Shown: positions 42,894-51,912, counted from the first letter of the stretch. The stretch is 64,000 nt of DNA from Bacteroidales bacterium (GCA_017449065.1 JAFSKF010000040.1:101525-165524), one strand, 5' to 3'. Numbers and translations: made by a program. Notes: generated by a model not told the origin, from the letters alone.

Positions 42894-44849
42894 TTATTTT
42901 ACGAAGACCTTCTTGCCGTCCTTCACGAAGAGACCCTTCTCGCCCGGCTTTCCGCTGATGCGACGGCCGCTGAGGTCGTAATAAACGGCGTTATCGGTCT
43001 CGTTGGCGTTGACGGAAGTGATGTCAGACGGGTCGGAGCCTGTATATTCTTTCCAGATCAAACCATCAGAATATTCTGCTCCATTTTCTTCGTCTTTCTC
43101 ACCATCAGTATAATATGGAATCCATCCTTTTGCCTTTGCAGCCTCTACCTGAGTGACGGTCATCACGTTCTGCTCGTTATAGAAGTAGATAACATATAAC
43201 TTAGCATCGCTTGCCTGAGGCAGACTCTGCACAAGGGCATCCATCGTTGCGCCTTGAATTTGGTTACGATAACACCGCAGCTCAGTCAGTGCCGTGTTCT
43301 TCGATACATCCAAAGAAGTGAGCTCGTTGTAGGAGCACCACAGCTCAGTCAGTGCAGTGTTCTTCGATACATCCAAAGAAGTGAGTTGGTTGGAGGAGCA
43401 GTTCAGACCAGTCAGTGCCGTGCATCCTGATACATCCAAAGAAGTGAGCTCGTTGTCAGAGCAGTTCAGAACAGTCAGTGCCGTGCATCCTGATACATCC
43501 AAAGAAGTGAGCTCGTTGTAGGAGCACCACAGACCAGTCAGTGCCGTGTTCTTCGATACATCCAAAGAAGTGAGTTCGTTGTCAGAGCAGTCCAGCTCAG
43601 TCAGTGCCGTGCATCCTGATACATCCAAAGAAGTGAGCTCGTTGTAGGAGCACCACAGCTCAGTCAGTGCCGTGTTCTTCGATACATCCAAAGAAGTGAG
43701 CTCGTTGTAGAAGCACCACAGCTCAGTCAGTGCAGTGTTCTTCGATACATCCAAAGAAGTGAGCTGGTTGTCGGAGCATTTCAGCCTTGTCAGTGCCGTG
43801 CATCCTGATACATCCAAAGAAGTGAGCTGGTTGAAACGGCAGTCCAGCCATTCCAGTGCCGTATTCTTCGACACATCCAAAGAAGTGAGCTCGTTGTAGT
43901 AGCAGTCCAGCTCAGTCAGTGCCGTGTTCTTCGATACATCCAAAGAAGTGAGCTCGTTGGAGTAGCAGTACAGATATGTCAGTGCCGTACATCCTGACAC
44001 ATCCAAAGAAGTGAGCTCGTTGGAGTAGCAGCACAGATTTGTCAGTGCCGTGCATCCTGATACATCCAAAGAAGTGAGTTGGTTGGAGTAGCAGTTCAGA
44101 TATGTCAGTGCCGTGCATCCTGATACATCCAAAGAAGTGAGCTGGTTGGAGGAGCAGTTCAGATTTGTCAGTGCCGTGCATCCTGATACATCCAAAGAAG
44201 TGAGCTGGTTGGAGTAGCAGTCCAGCCATTCCAGTGCCGTATTCTTCGACACATCCAAAGAAGTGAGCTGGTTGGAGTAGCAGTTCAGATATGTCAGTGC
44301 CGTGTTCTTCGACACATCCAAAGAAGTGAGTTGGTTGGAGTAGCAGTACAGATTTGTCAGTGCCGTGTTCTTCGATACATCCAAAGAAGTGAGTTGGTTG
44401 GAGGAGCAGTTCAGACCAGTCAGTGCCGTGTTCTTCGACACATCCAAAGAAGTGAGTTGGTTGGAGGAGCAGTCCAGCCCATCCAGCGCCGTGCATCCTG
44501 ATACATCCAAAGAAGTGAGCTGGTTGTAGGAGCAGTCCAGCCATTCCAGTGCCGTATTCTTCGACACATCCAAAGAAGTGAGCTGGTTGAAACGGCAGTC
44601 CAGCCATTCCAGCGCCGTAAAAAACTCAATTCCTTGCAGGCTATTAATTTCACTCCATTGGACAGACATACTTTTCACACTTTGAATTTCTTCATCAGTC
44701 AGCACGCCATCGCTGCCATAGCTTTGGCTCAGCAGGTAATTTCGGAAGCTCTCGTCCGGGAAGTTCGTTTCGTTGATTTCGACACTCGCCCACGCCGTGC
44801 TTAAGGGCAGCAGGGCGAGCAGGGAAAGAAGTAAGCTTTTTCTTTTCAT
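42894..44849 (-). CDS. Secreted leucine-rich repeat surface protein
   Basis: 651 aa. Signal peptide of about 21 residues ('MKRKSLLLSLLALLPLS'), a short cap with 'INETNFPDESFRNYLL', then 21 uninterrupted 21-residue repeats (90-530) of form LTSLDVS(KN/GC)TALxxLxCxxN(Q/E). This is the Bacteroidetes LRR type seen in surface and adhesion proteins. A spacer with 'IQGATMDALVQSLPQ' and a C-terminal tail 'YYDLSGRR...GKKVFVK' complete it. The tail is duplicated at 2288-2454. It probably sits outside the cell and binds host or bacterial ligands; ligand unknown. Tandem repeats begin 1 base after the stop. Confidence 0.88.
   Translation of the reverse strand: MKRKSLLLSLLALLPLSTAWASVEINETNFPDESFRNYLLSQSYGSDGVLTDEEIQSVKSMSVQWSEINSLQGIEFFTALEWLDCRFNQLTSLDVSKNTALEWLDCSYNQLTSLDVSGCTALDGLDCSSNQLTSLDVSKNTALTGLNCSSNQLTSLDVSKNTALTNLYCYSNQLTSLDVSKNTALTYLNCYSNQLTSLDVSKNTALEWLDCYSNQLTSLDVSGCTALTNLNCSSNQLTSLDVSGCTALTYLNCYSNQLTSLDVSGCTALTNLCCYSNELTSLDVSGCTALTYLYCYSNELTSLDVSKNTALTELDCYYNELTSLDVSKNTALEWLDCRFNQLTSLDVSGCTALTRLKCSDNQLTSLDVSKNTALTELWCFYNELTSLDVSKNTALTELWCSYNELTSLDVSGCTALTELDCSDNELTSLDVSKNTALTGLWCSYNELTSLDVSGCTALTVLNCSDNELTSLDVSGCTALTGLNCSSNQLTSLDVSKNTALTELWCSYNELTSLDVSKNTALTELRCYRNQIQGATMDALVQSLPQASDAKLYVIYFYNEQNVMTVTQVEAAKAKGWIPYYTDGEKDEENGAEYSDGLIWKEYTGSDPSDITSVNANETDNAVYYDLSGRRISGKPGEKGLFVKDGKKVFVK
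43260..44582 (-). repeat. 63-bp coding repeat x 21 (LRR array)
   Basis: Each unit contains 'ACATCCAAAGAAGTGAG' on the plus strand. The scaffold codons are almost invariant; variation is confined to the KN/GC dipeptide and to the three to five positions around xLxCxxN. Copy number may vary between strains or be collapsed in short-read assemblies. Confidence 0.9.
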
Positions 44850-44919
44850 GTATGTTTTTTTAAGGGTTAATATTTCGTGTTAATAAAGAAATGCATCGGG
44901 AAGGGACACAACGCAGCGG

Positions 44920-44955
44920 TCGCACCACAGTTCGCGATGGAACTGCAGTGCGACT
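44920..44955. repeat. Long imperfect palindrome upstream of the LRR gene
   Basis: GTCGCAC-CA-CAGTTC / GAACTG-CA-GTGCGAC around a 6-nt loop: 13 paired bases with one 2-nt internal mismatch. Lies in the 277-bp non-coding gap (44850-45126) between the LRR gene and the toxin stump. The rest of the gap shows no promoter box I can recognise and only unconvincing ORFs on both strands. It could be an REP- or MITE-like unit. Confidence 0.6.
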
Positions 44956-45126
44956 TGGCTCTGTTTGTTTGGCTTTACGAAAAGGTGCGGTTTTAGTGAA
45001 CTGGGGGGGTAAAATCACACTTCCTTTTGCACCACGGCCAGCAGCAACAGCCCTGCCGCTACGGGAGCAGCGTGCATTCAAAAGGCTGTATGTCGGGGTG
45101 AAGGGGAAGGGCATGGAGGTGGAATG

Positions 45127-45258
45127 TTAGAATATTGATTCAATAATTTTGTCAACTATCTCGTCAAAATACGAAACAATGATGGCTGGATGAGGCTTGA
45201 ATGTACCGTCGGGAAAAAGGAAGTTGACCTCGACAATATCTCTCTGGTGGTACTTCAT
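45127..45258 (-). pseudogene. MazF/PemK-like toxin stump
   Basis: 43-codon frame beginning 'MKYHQRDIVEVNFLFPDG' and 'KPHPAIIVS', the start of PemK/MazF-type endoribonuclease toxins (normally ~110 aa or more). After 'IIVS' similarity is lost ('YFDEIVDKIIESIF') and the frame ends at complement 45127. The remaining two-thirds, with the RNA-binding groove, is absent. The ATG overlaps the stop of the preceding antitoxin gene (ATGA), the standard toxin-antitoxin coupling. Confidence 0.65.
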
Positions 45259-45464
45259 AAATAGCGGGCAATGATTGAAGACATACTCCGACGGGATTGC
45301 TCAAGTGCAGCCTCTCTCAATTGACGGTGGGCCTCCACCGCCTCAGGAGTAGGATCTTGAGCTGTTTCTCTCACTTTGAGGAACAATCCTGTGGCCAGCA
45401 ATGCGGCAAGTTTGCGTCGTGCCAGCGCGTTGCTTTGATTATACTCTAATGTTACTGTGCACAT
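45255..45464 (-). CDS. Antitoxin-like protein, partner of the MazF stump
   Basis: 69 aa from complement 45464, beginning 'MCTVTLEYNQSNALARRKL', which matches the short N-terminal strand-plus-helix of small Bacteroidetes antitoxins ('TLEYN...A.K.L..ll'). The second half is a basic/acidic helix ('EAHRQLREAALEQSRRSM'). The promoter (45499-45506) belongs to the module shared with 1971-2025. It overlaps the truncated toxin by four bases. With the toxin broken it is now an orphan. Confidence 0.65.
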   Translation of the reverse strand: MCTVTLEYNQSNALARRKLAALLATGLFLKVRETAQDPTPEAVEAHRQLREAALEQSRRSMSSIIARYL

Positions 45465-45490
45465 AATGCTTAGATTTTTTGAATCTGCTT

Positions 45491-45547
45491 TTCGGGTGCA
45501 AATATACATCTTTTTTCCGAAACGGCGCAGCAAATGGGAAAAAATAT
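45491..45547 (-). repeat. Promoter module duplicated at 1971-2025
   Basis: Complement reads 'TTGCTGCGCCGTTTCGG', then AAAAAAGATG, TATATTTG and GCACCCGAA. Near-identical to the plus-strand copy at 1971-2025. Confidence 0.8.
45499..45506 (-). promoter_or_regulatory. Minus-strand -7 box (TATATTTG) for antitoxin cassette 2
   Basis: CAAATATA on the plus strand, 35 bases upstream of the antitoxin ATG; same local sequence as cassette 1. Confidence 0.75.
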
Positions 45548-45551
45548 GAGC

Positions 45552-45586
45552 AAAGGGATGAAATTTTTGCAAGATTTCATCCCTTT
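45552..45586 (-). terminator. Terminator after NigD-like gene
   Basis: 13-bp perfect stem AAAGGGATGAAAT / ATTTCATCCCTTT with a 9-nt loop. The T-rich run on the minus strand follows after a few bases. Confidence 0.7.
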
Positions 45587-45597
45587 GGAGCAGAAAA

Positions 45598-46344
45598 TCA
45601 TCGGAAAGATAGGTCCTCGCGACTGATTTTGCACTTTTTGCCGCTGGTTCCCTGCAGGTTGACCATCACCAGAATGGAGTCGGAGCCGGGAATCTGGTCG
45701 CGGAACTGCGTCAGGGTGTAGGAGCGGATGAAAGTGGAAACGCCATAGATGGCGGAACCTGCGGCGTGACGGTTGTAGCAGAGCGTCAGGAAGAGGCTGT
45801 CGGTGCGGATGCTGTCGCAAACCAGGCTGACGGTGGGGTCGATCGTGCCCGACGAGTTGGCGGTATAGCTCAGATCCATCACGGCAGTCAGGTAGCCGCG
45901 ATAGCCCCAGAAGGCCTCGAACTCGGAGGCAGAGAAGAGGCTGTCTTTCTGACTGATGCCCAACGAATCGGCAACGGGAACCGACAGAATGCTGTCCACC
46001 GGAATCTTCACGCCGCTCTTCAGTGTGGCGTTGCGGATGACGGGTTCGCCGTTAGTGTCGGTCGAATAGTCGTTGTCGGAGTAGGTCATGCAGAAGTAGC
46101 AGCGCTCCACGTCCTTCAGTCCGCTGTACGACTCCGTGAGGTTATAGACGCTCTCGGCCGACGGATAGATGATGCCGCCGCCGTCTGCATAGAGCGTGTA
46201 AATGTTGTTGGCATCCTGTTGGCCCACCGTGAGATAGGCAAAGAGCATGTTGTCCGAACTGTCGGAATCAGAATCCTTCAGACAAGAAGAAAGAGTGGCG
46301 CCTGCAAGCAGGCACACACTCATTATATATAATATATGTTCCAT
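45598..46344 (-). CDS. NigD-like lipoprotein
   Basis: 248 aa. Signal peptide with lipobox 'LSSC' followed by the acidic tract 'LKDSDSDSSD', suggesting export to the cell surface. Beta-rich body with an N-terminal OB-like region ('FAYLTVGQQDANNIYTLYAD') as in Bacteroidetes NigD-like proteins, which often flank nutrient or stress loci; function unknown. It starts 10 bases after the M13 peptidase stop and is likely co-transcribed. Confidence 0.7.
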   Translation of the reverse strand: MEHILYIMSVCLLAGATLSSCLKDSDSDSSDNMLFAYLTVGQQDANNIYTLYADGGGIIYPSAESVYNLTESYSGLKDVERCYFCMTYSDNDYSTDTNGEPVIRNATLKSGVKIPVDSILSVPVADSLGISQKDSLFSASEFEAFWGYRGYLTAVMDLSYTANSSGTIDPTVSLVCDSIRTDSLFLTLCYNRHAAGSAIYGVSTFIRSYTLTQFRDQIPGSDSILVMVNLQGTSGKKCKISREDLSFR

Positions 46345-46354
46345 CGCAGTAGGA

Positions 46355-48379
46355 TTACCAGATCTTTACGCGGTTCTCGGGAGCCAGATAGAGGCTGTCG
46401 CCTTCCTGAATACCGAAGGCCTCATACCAGGCATCGATGTGCGGCAGGGCGCCGTTGATGCGGTGGAAGGTCTGTGCGTGCACGTCGTTCATGTTGAGGT
46501 TCATGATGCCTTCGGGAGTGTTCACGCCAGCCCAGACGTTGGCGTAGGCGAGGAAGAAACGCTGCTCGGGGGTGTAGCCGTCTTCAACGTCCAGAGGATG
46601 ATCCTTGGTGGCGTTCTTGAAGGCTGTGAAGGCGATGTTCAGTCCGCCGTGGTCGGCAAGGTTCTCGCCCAGGCACTGATGGCCGTTGGCATGAACGCCA
46701 GGCAATACCTCCAGGCTGTCGAAATAAACAGCCAGCTGCTCGGCAGGAACCTTGAAGGCTTCCACGTCGGCATCGCTCCACCACTGGCGCAGGTTACCCT
46801 CCTTGTCGAACTGGCGGCCCTGATCGTCGAAGCCGTGAGTCATCTCGTGGCCGATAACCACGCCGATAGCGCCATAGTTGGCAGCATCGTCGGCAGCCAT
46901 ATTGAAGAACGGAGGCTGCAGGATGCCGGCAGGGAAGCAGATCTCGTTGGTGGTCGGATTGTAATAGGTGTTCACGGTCTGAGGAGTCATGAACCACTCT
47001 TTCTTGTTGACAGGCTTGTTGTAGTTCTTCTCCTTGTCCAGGTTCCAGTGGAACTCACCGATGGCGTAGGCATTGTCGAGCAAGGTCTTCGATGGATCGA
47101 TAGTCAGCGGAGAATAATCGTCCCACTCATCCGGATAACCGATCTTTACATAGAAAGCATCCAGTTTCTCGAGAGCCACCTGCTTGGTGCTGTCACTCAT
47201 CCATTCCTGCTCCTTGATGCGCTCGGCAAAAGCGGTTTTCAGGTTATCGACCAGCGTCATCATGCGGGCCTTGTTCTCAGCAGGGAAGTATTTCTCCACA
47301 TACATCTGTCCGACAGCCTGTCCGAGGCGTCCGTTGATGTAGTTGACGGCACGTTTCCAGCGGGGCTGGTTCTCCTTGGCGCCCGACAGCACCTGACTGA
47401 AGTGGAAGTTCTCGTCGGTGAAGGCATCGGTCAGGTACGAGCTGCCCCAGCGCAGGGTCTGCCACTCGTAGATGGTTTTCAGATCCTCCAGCGGAGCGGT
47501 CTGCAGCAGCTGGCAGGCAAGTGCCACCGGAGCAGGCTGACCGAGGTCCACCTCGTTGGTCTGGTCGTAGCCGTACCATACCAGGAAGTTCTTCCAGTCG
47601 AAGCCATTGGTCTGTTTGATCAGTTCATCCACGCTCATCTTGTGGTAGTTCGACTCCGGATCGCGCAGTTCCTGACGGCTATAGCTGACCTTGGCAATCT
47701 GGGTCTCATATTTCATCAGGGTCTCCATCTTCTTCGTGGCGGTCTTCTTGTCCTTGCCAATCATCATGTAGAGGTTCACCACGTGCTCCTTGAAGGCGTT
47801 GCGCACCTTCAGGGTCTTCTCATCGTTGTTCAGATAGTAGTCGCGGTTGCCTAAGCTCAAACCGCCCTGACCAATGCCCACGATGTTCTGCGAAGAATTC
47901 TTCATATCGGCACCCACGTCGATGCGGAACAAAACGCCGTCGTGCTCCGAAGCTACGAACTTCAGGAAATCCTCACGGGTCTTCAGGTCGTAGATCTTCT
48001 GCAAGTAAGGCTTCAGCGGATCGATGCCTGCAGCTTCGCGCTTCACCGTATCCATCTGCATGTTATAGAGGTCGGCAATCTTCTGACCGATAGAACCGAA
48101 CTCGTGCGTCGAGTCGGAAGCAATGGCCTGAATCAGTTCGTTAATCTGGTTCACATTGTCGTCGCCCAGTTTGGTGAAGCTGCCCCAACGCGGATAGGCA
48201 TCCGGCTGCGGGTTGTTGTCAATCCAATGTCCGGTGGCATACTGGCAGAAGTTGTCGCCAGGTTTCACTGTGGTATCGAGGTTGTTCAGCTCGATGCCGG
48301 TTCCTAATTTCGGTTCCTGCTTCTGGCAGGCAACCAGTCCCAAAGTGCAGATAGCACTCATAAGAAATAATTTTTTCAT
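46355..48379 (-). CDS. M13-family zinc metalloendopeptidase, lipoprotein
   Basis: 674 aa neprilysin/PepO-type oligopeptidase. Lipobox 'GLVAC' followed by 'QKQEP'. The peptidase_M13 N-terminal domain starts at 'FCQYATGHWIDNNP'. The catalytic domain has the zinc motif HExxH in 'VIGHEMTHGFDDQG' and the third ligand in 'GENLADHGGL'; C-terminal 'YANVWAGVNTPE' region and 'ENRVKIW' end. Degrades peptides up to ~40 residues; periplasmic face of a membrane is likely. Confidence 0.93.
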   Translation of the reverse strand: MKKLFLMSAICTLGLVACQKQEPKLGTGIELNNLDTTVKPGDNFCQYATGHWIDNNPQPDAYPRWGSFTKLGDDNVNQINELIQAIASDSTHEFGSIGQKIADLYNMQMDTVKREAAGIDPLKPYLQKIYDLKTREDFLKFVASEHDGVLFRIDVGADMKNSSQNIVGIGQGGLSLGNRDYYLNNDEKTLKVRNAFKEHVVNLYMMIGKDKKTATKKMETLMKYETQIAKVSYSRQELRDPESNYHKMSVDELIKQTNGFDWKNFLVWYGYDQTNEVDLGQPAPVALACQLLQTAPLEDLKTIYEWQTLRWGSSYLTDAFTDENFHFSQVLSGAKENQPRWKRAVNYINGRLGQAVGQMYVEKYFPAENKARMMTLVDNLKTAFAERIKEQEWMSDSTKQVALEKLDAFYVKIGYPDEWDDYSPLTIDPSKTLLDNAYAIGEFHWNLDKEKNYNKPVNKKEWFMTPQTVNTYYNPTTNEICFPAGILQPPFFNMAADDAANYGAIGVVIGHEMTHGFDDQGRQFDKEGNLRQWWSDADVEAFKVPAEQLAVYFDSLEVLPGVHANGHQCLGENLADHGGLNIAFTAFKNATKDHPLDVEDGYTPEQRFFLAYANVWAGVNTPEGIMNLNMNDVHAQTFHRINGALPHIDAWYEAFGIQEGDSLYLAPENRVKIW

Positions 48380-48402
48380 TGTATGTTAAGTTTGTATAGG
48401 TT

Positions 48403-49245
48403 TTATATGCCTTTTGCCTTTGCCTCGTCCCACAGGGCATCCATTTCGGAGAGCGTCATGTCGTTCAGCATCTTGCCCTGTTTCTTTGCCTCCGTCTCCA
48501 CGTAGGTGAAGCGGCGTTGGAACTTCTGGTTGGTCTTCTCCAGCGCATTGTCGGGCTTGATCTTATAGAGGCGGGCAGCATTGATGAGCGAGAAGAGCAG
48601 GTCACCGAACTCTGCTTCCATTTTCTGGGGGTCCATGTTGCCCACTTCTGCCTCGAATTCTCCGATTTCCTCCTTCACTTTCTGCCAGACGTCTTCCTTC
48701 TTCTCCCAGTCGAAGCCGGCATTGCGGGCCTTGTCTTGCATGCGGTAGGCTTTGATGAGCGACGGGAGGGAAGAGGGTATGCCCGACAGGATGGTCTTGT
48801 TGCCGTCCTTCTCCTTCTGCTTCACCTGTTCCCACAGTTTCGATACCTCGTCGGCATTGCCCACCTGTTCGCCGCCGCGCACACCCACTTGGCTGATGAG
48901 CGATCCGTCGGGATTGAACACGTGCGGATGGCGGAACACCAGTTTGTCGCACATAGCGTTCAGGATGTCTGCCATATCGAACAGTCCGTCCTCCTCGGCA
49001 AACATGGCATAGAAGAAAAGCTGTTCCATGACGTCGCCGCATTCCTTCTTGATTTCTTTCGGATCGCCCGACACCAGAGCCTCCGCCAGTTCATACATCT
49101 CCTCGATGCTGTTCTGTCGGATGCTTTCGTTGTTCTGTTTGGCATCCCAGGGGCAATCTTTCCGAAGGGTCTGCATCACCCCCAGGGCACGCTCCCAAGC
49201 AGCTATTTTACTTTCCAGATTCTTTACTGGCAGATGCTGTTCCAT
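48403..49245 (-). CDS. mazG: Nucleoside triphosphate pyrophosphohydrolase MazG
   Basis: 280 aa, two tandem all-alpha NTP-PPase domains. The first has 'DCPWDAKQ' and the metal-binding 'EEMYELAEAL' plus 'ECGDVMEQLFFYA' (ExxE...ExxD); the second has 'EEIGEFEAEV' and 'EAEFGDLLFSLIN'. It hydrolyses NTPs, including oxidised or alarmone-related ones. Not linked to a mazEF pair despite the name. Followed by M13 peptidase 23 bases on. Confidence 0.94.
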   Translation of the reverse strand: MEQHLPVKNLESKIAAWERALGVMQTLRKDCPWDAKQNNESIRQNSIEEMYELAEALVSGDPKEIKKECGDVMEQLFFYAMFAEEDGLFDMADILNAMCDKLVFRHPHVFNPDGSLISQVGVRGGEQVGNADEVSKLWEQVKQKEKDGNKTILSGIPSSLPSLIKAYRMQDKARNAGFDWEKKEDVWQKVKEEIGEFEAEVGNMDPQKMEAEFGDLLFSLINAARLYKIKPDNALEKTNQKFQRRFTYVETEAKKQGKMLNDMTLSEMDALWDEAKAKGI

Positions 49246-49284
49246 ACGTTAGTTACTTAGTTATGTTTCATTATTAGCCTGATT

Positions 49285-51912
49285 TCAGCTTTGGGCACCG
49301 GGTTGAGCAGGTACGTCGATCACGATGCGCCGGTTCTGCTTCCGTCCTTTGGGCTTCTCAGCCTGTTCCAGCATCTTGTCGATCATGGCGTCTTCGATGT
49401 ATTGCTGGATGGCACGCTTCAGGGGACGTGCTCCGAACTTGCGGTCGTAGCCTTTGGCAGCCAGGAAATCCTTCATGGCTTCCGTGACTTCCACCTTATA
49501 GCCCTGAGCCGTGATGCGCTGCAATACGTCCTTCAGTTCGATATCGACAATCTTGCGGATATCGCTGTTCGACAGCTGGCGGAACGTGATGATATCGTCG
49601 ATGCGGTTCAGGAATTCCGGAGAGAACGTTTTCTTCAGTTCCTTCTGAATGACAGCCTCTGCCGCCGCATTCTGCTGTTCCGGGGTGTAGTCCTGAAAAC
49701 CGATGCCCGTTCCGAAATCGCCCAACTGGCGGCTGCCCACGTTGCTGGTCATAATCAGGATGCAGTTCTTGAAATCCACTTTTCTTCCGGTTGCGTCCGT
49801 AAGGTGTCCTTCATCGAAGAGCTGCAGCAAGAGGTTGAACACCTCATGGTCTGCTTTCTCAATCTCGTCGAACAGGATTACGGAATAGGGGTGACGGCGC
49901 ACACGCTCGGTCAGCTGTCCGCCTTCTTCATAACCGATGTAACCCGGAGCGGCACCAATCAGGCGTGAGGTGCTGAATTTCTCCATATACTCCGACATAT
50001 CGATGCGGATCAGGCTGTCTTTCGAAGCGAACAGCTCTTCTGCGATCTTCTTGGCCAGATAGGTCTTGCCCACACCCGTCGGACCCAGGAATAGGAACGT
50101 CCCGATCGGTTTGTTCGGATCTTTCAGGCCAACGCGATTGCGCTGAATGGCTCTGACCACCTTCTGAATGGCCTGATCCTGACCGATGACGTGTTCCTCC
50201 AGCGTCTCGCGCAGGCGGAGCAGTTTCTGTCCCTCCGTCGATGCCACCTTTTGCACCGGAATGCCCGTCATCTGGGCAACCACTTCCGCAATCTTGTCAG
50301 CATCCACCTCCGGGCTTTCTTTGCGTTCCTTGTCTTCCAGGTTTTGCTTTGCTTCCTTCAGTTCTTCCTCCAGTTTTCGCTGCTTGTCGCGGAAGGTAGC
50401 TGCCAGTTCGTATTGTTGCGAGAGGATTGCCTCATCTTTCTTGACCTTGATTTCCTCAATCTCCTGCTCGATGTTCTCATACTCAGCAGGCACTTGTGCT
50501 GACGACAGGTGCATGCGCGAACCGGCTTCGTCCATCACGTCGATGGCCTTGTCGGGGAAGTTGCGGTCGCTGATGTATCGTTCGCTCAGCGTCACGCAGG
50601 CCTGCAGCGCTTCGTCGGTGAAGCGTACGCAGTGGTGCTCCTCATATCGGTCGCGGATGTTGTGAAGAATCGCCAGGGTGTCAGCGGCTGAAGTCGGGTC
50701 AACCAGAACTTTCTGGAAGCGGCGGTCCAAGGCTCCGTCTTTTTCAATCGTCTTGTGGAATTCATCGAGCGTCGTTGATCCGATGCATTGGATTTCGCCG
50801 CGGCTCAGTGCCGGCTTCAGCATATTGGCGGCATCCATCGAACCTTGGGCATTTCCGGCACCCACCATCGTATGGATCTCGTCTATATATAAAATAATGT
50901 CGGGATTTGCCTGAACTTCGCGCATCACCGCCTTTAGTCGTTCCTCGAACTGTCCGCGATACTTGGTGCCTGCCACGATGCCCGCCATGTCTAAGCTGAT
51001 AATGCGTTTGTTCTTGAGCAGGAAGCTGACTTTCTTTTCCACAATGCGCTGTGCCAGACCTTCCACGATGGCAGTCTTGCCCACACCGGGTTCGCCCAGC
51101 AGGATCGGGTTGTTTTTCTTGCGACGGGTCAGGATCTGTGCCAGTCGTTCAATCTCCTGCTGGCGGCCTACCACCGGATCGAGTTTGCCTTCCCGTGCGG
51201 CTTGCGTCATGTCGAACCCGAAACGGTCGAGCGTGGGAGTACTGCTTTCCGCACTCTCCATCTCGGTCTTGGTGGCAGAAGTCTGGCTCCTCGGGTTGCC
51301 CGAGGGAGTATAGGGGGAGTCGCCTTCCTCAAAATCCTCTTCGTCTTCGTCCTCCAGGTCGTCCCTTTCCTGCAAGTTCTGCTGATGTTCGTCGAACGAT
51401 TTCATCAGCTCCTGCATGACGGCATCGTTCTCTATCTCTGTAAGCTGGTGATAGAAAGAATTGTAGTTCACATTATATTTCTTCATCAGGATGCTCACGA
51501 TGCCGCGATCGTCCTTCAGCATGGCAAGCATCAGGTGCTCCGCATCGATGTCCGAGTGGCGCAACATGCGGGCTTCCAGTTGGGAGAGTTTCAGAGTGCG
51601 GTCCACTTCACGCGAGAGGGCTTCGCCATCCAGTGCGCTGTCTGATGCCACCACGGCTTCCGCCATCCGGCTTTCGTCAGGCAGGTTCATAAATTCGGAT
51701 TCCCGTGCTTTCAGCGACAGCATCAGATGCTGACGCAGCAAGTCAAGGTCCACGCCCTGACGACGCAGAGCATCAATGGCCTTTCCCTGTCCGTCGCGAA
51801 TGATGCCCAGTAGGATGTGTTCGGGGAAAAGAACGCGACTGTGCATTTTGTGCGCCTCTTCCCGGCTGAAAAACAGTACGTGTTTGACGTGTTCTGTATA
51901 GTTGTAAATCAT
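49285..51912 (-). CDS. clpC: ClpC-type AAA+ unfoldase
   Basis: 875 aa. Clp_N double repeat (1-145), an acidic linker ('DEHQQNLQERDDLEDEDEED', about 169-188), D1 with Walker A 'GEPGVGKTAIVEG' and Walker B 'ILYIDEIHTM', a UVR coiled-coil motif around 'DEAILSQQYELAATFRDKQ', and D2 with 'GPTGVGKTYLAKK' and 'ILFDEIEKAD'. The UVR motif and absence of the long ClpB M-domain mark it as ClpC. It likely pairs with ClpP for stress proteolysis. Own promoter at 51957. Confidence 0.93.
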   Translation of the reverse strand: MIYNYTEHVKHVLFFSREEAHKMHSRVLFPEHILLGIIRDGQGKAIDALRRQGVDLDLLRQHLMLSLKARESEFMNLPDESRMAEAVVASDSALDGEALSREVDRTLKLSQLEARMLRHSDIDAEHLMLAMLKDDRGIVSILMKKYNVNYNSFYHQLTEIENDAVMQELMKSFDEHQQNLQERDDLEDEDEEDFEEGDSPYTPSGNPRSQTSATKTEMESAESSTPTLDRFGFDMTQAAREGKLDPVVGRQQEIERLAQILTRRKKNNPILLGEPGVGKTAIVEGLAQRIVEKKVSFLLKNKRIISLDMAGIVAGTKYRGQFEERLKAVMREVQANPDIILYIDEIHTMVGAGNAQGSMDAANMLKPALSRGEIQCIGSTTLDEFHKTIEKDGALDRRFQKVLVDPTSAADTLAILHNIRDRYEEHHCVRFTDEALQACVTLSERYISDRNFPDKAIDVMDEAGSRMHLSSAQVPAEYENIEQEIEEIKVKKDEAILSQQYELAATFRDKQRKLEEELKEAKQNLEDKERKESPEVDADKIAEVVAQMTGIPVQKVASTEGQKLLRLRETLEEHVIGQDQAIQKVVRAIQRNRVGLKDPNKPIGTFLFLGPTGVGKTYLAKKIAEELFASKDSLIRIDMSEYMEKFSTSRLIGAAPGYIGYEEGGQLTERVRRHPYSVILFDEIEKADHEVFNLLLQLFDEGHLTDATGRKVDFKNCILIMTSNVGSRQLGDFGTGIGFQDYTPEQQNAAAEAVIQKELKKTFSPEFLNRIDDIITFRQLSNSDIRKIVDIELKDVLQRITAQGYKVEVTEAMKDFLAAKGYDRKFGARPLKRAIQQYIEDAMIDKMLEQAEKPKGRKQNRRIVIDVPAQPGAQS

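Noticed and set aside
43912..44607. 231-aa ORF and other frames within the LRR array
   Set aside because: They are alternative-frame readings of the 63-bp repeats of the true LRR gene; 63 is a multiple of 3, so all frames stay open.
44860..45130. ORFs on both strands upstream of the LRR gene (84 and 79 aa)
   Set aside because: Overlapping on opposite strands, no promoter box, Arg/Pro-rich composition typical of non-coding GC-rich DNA.
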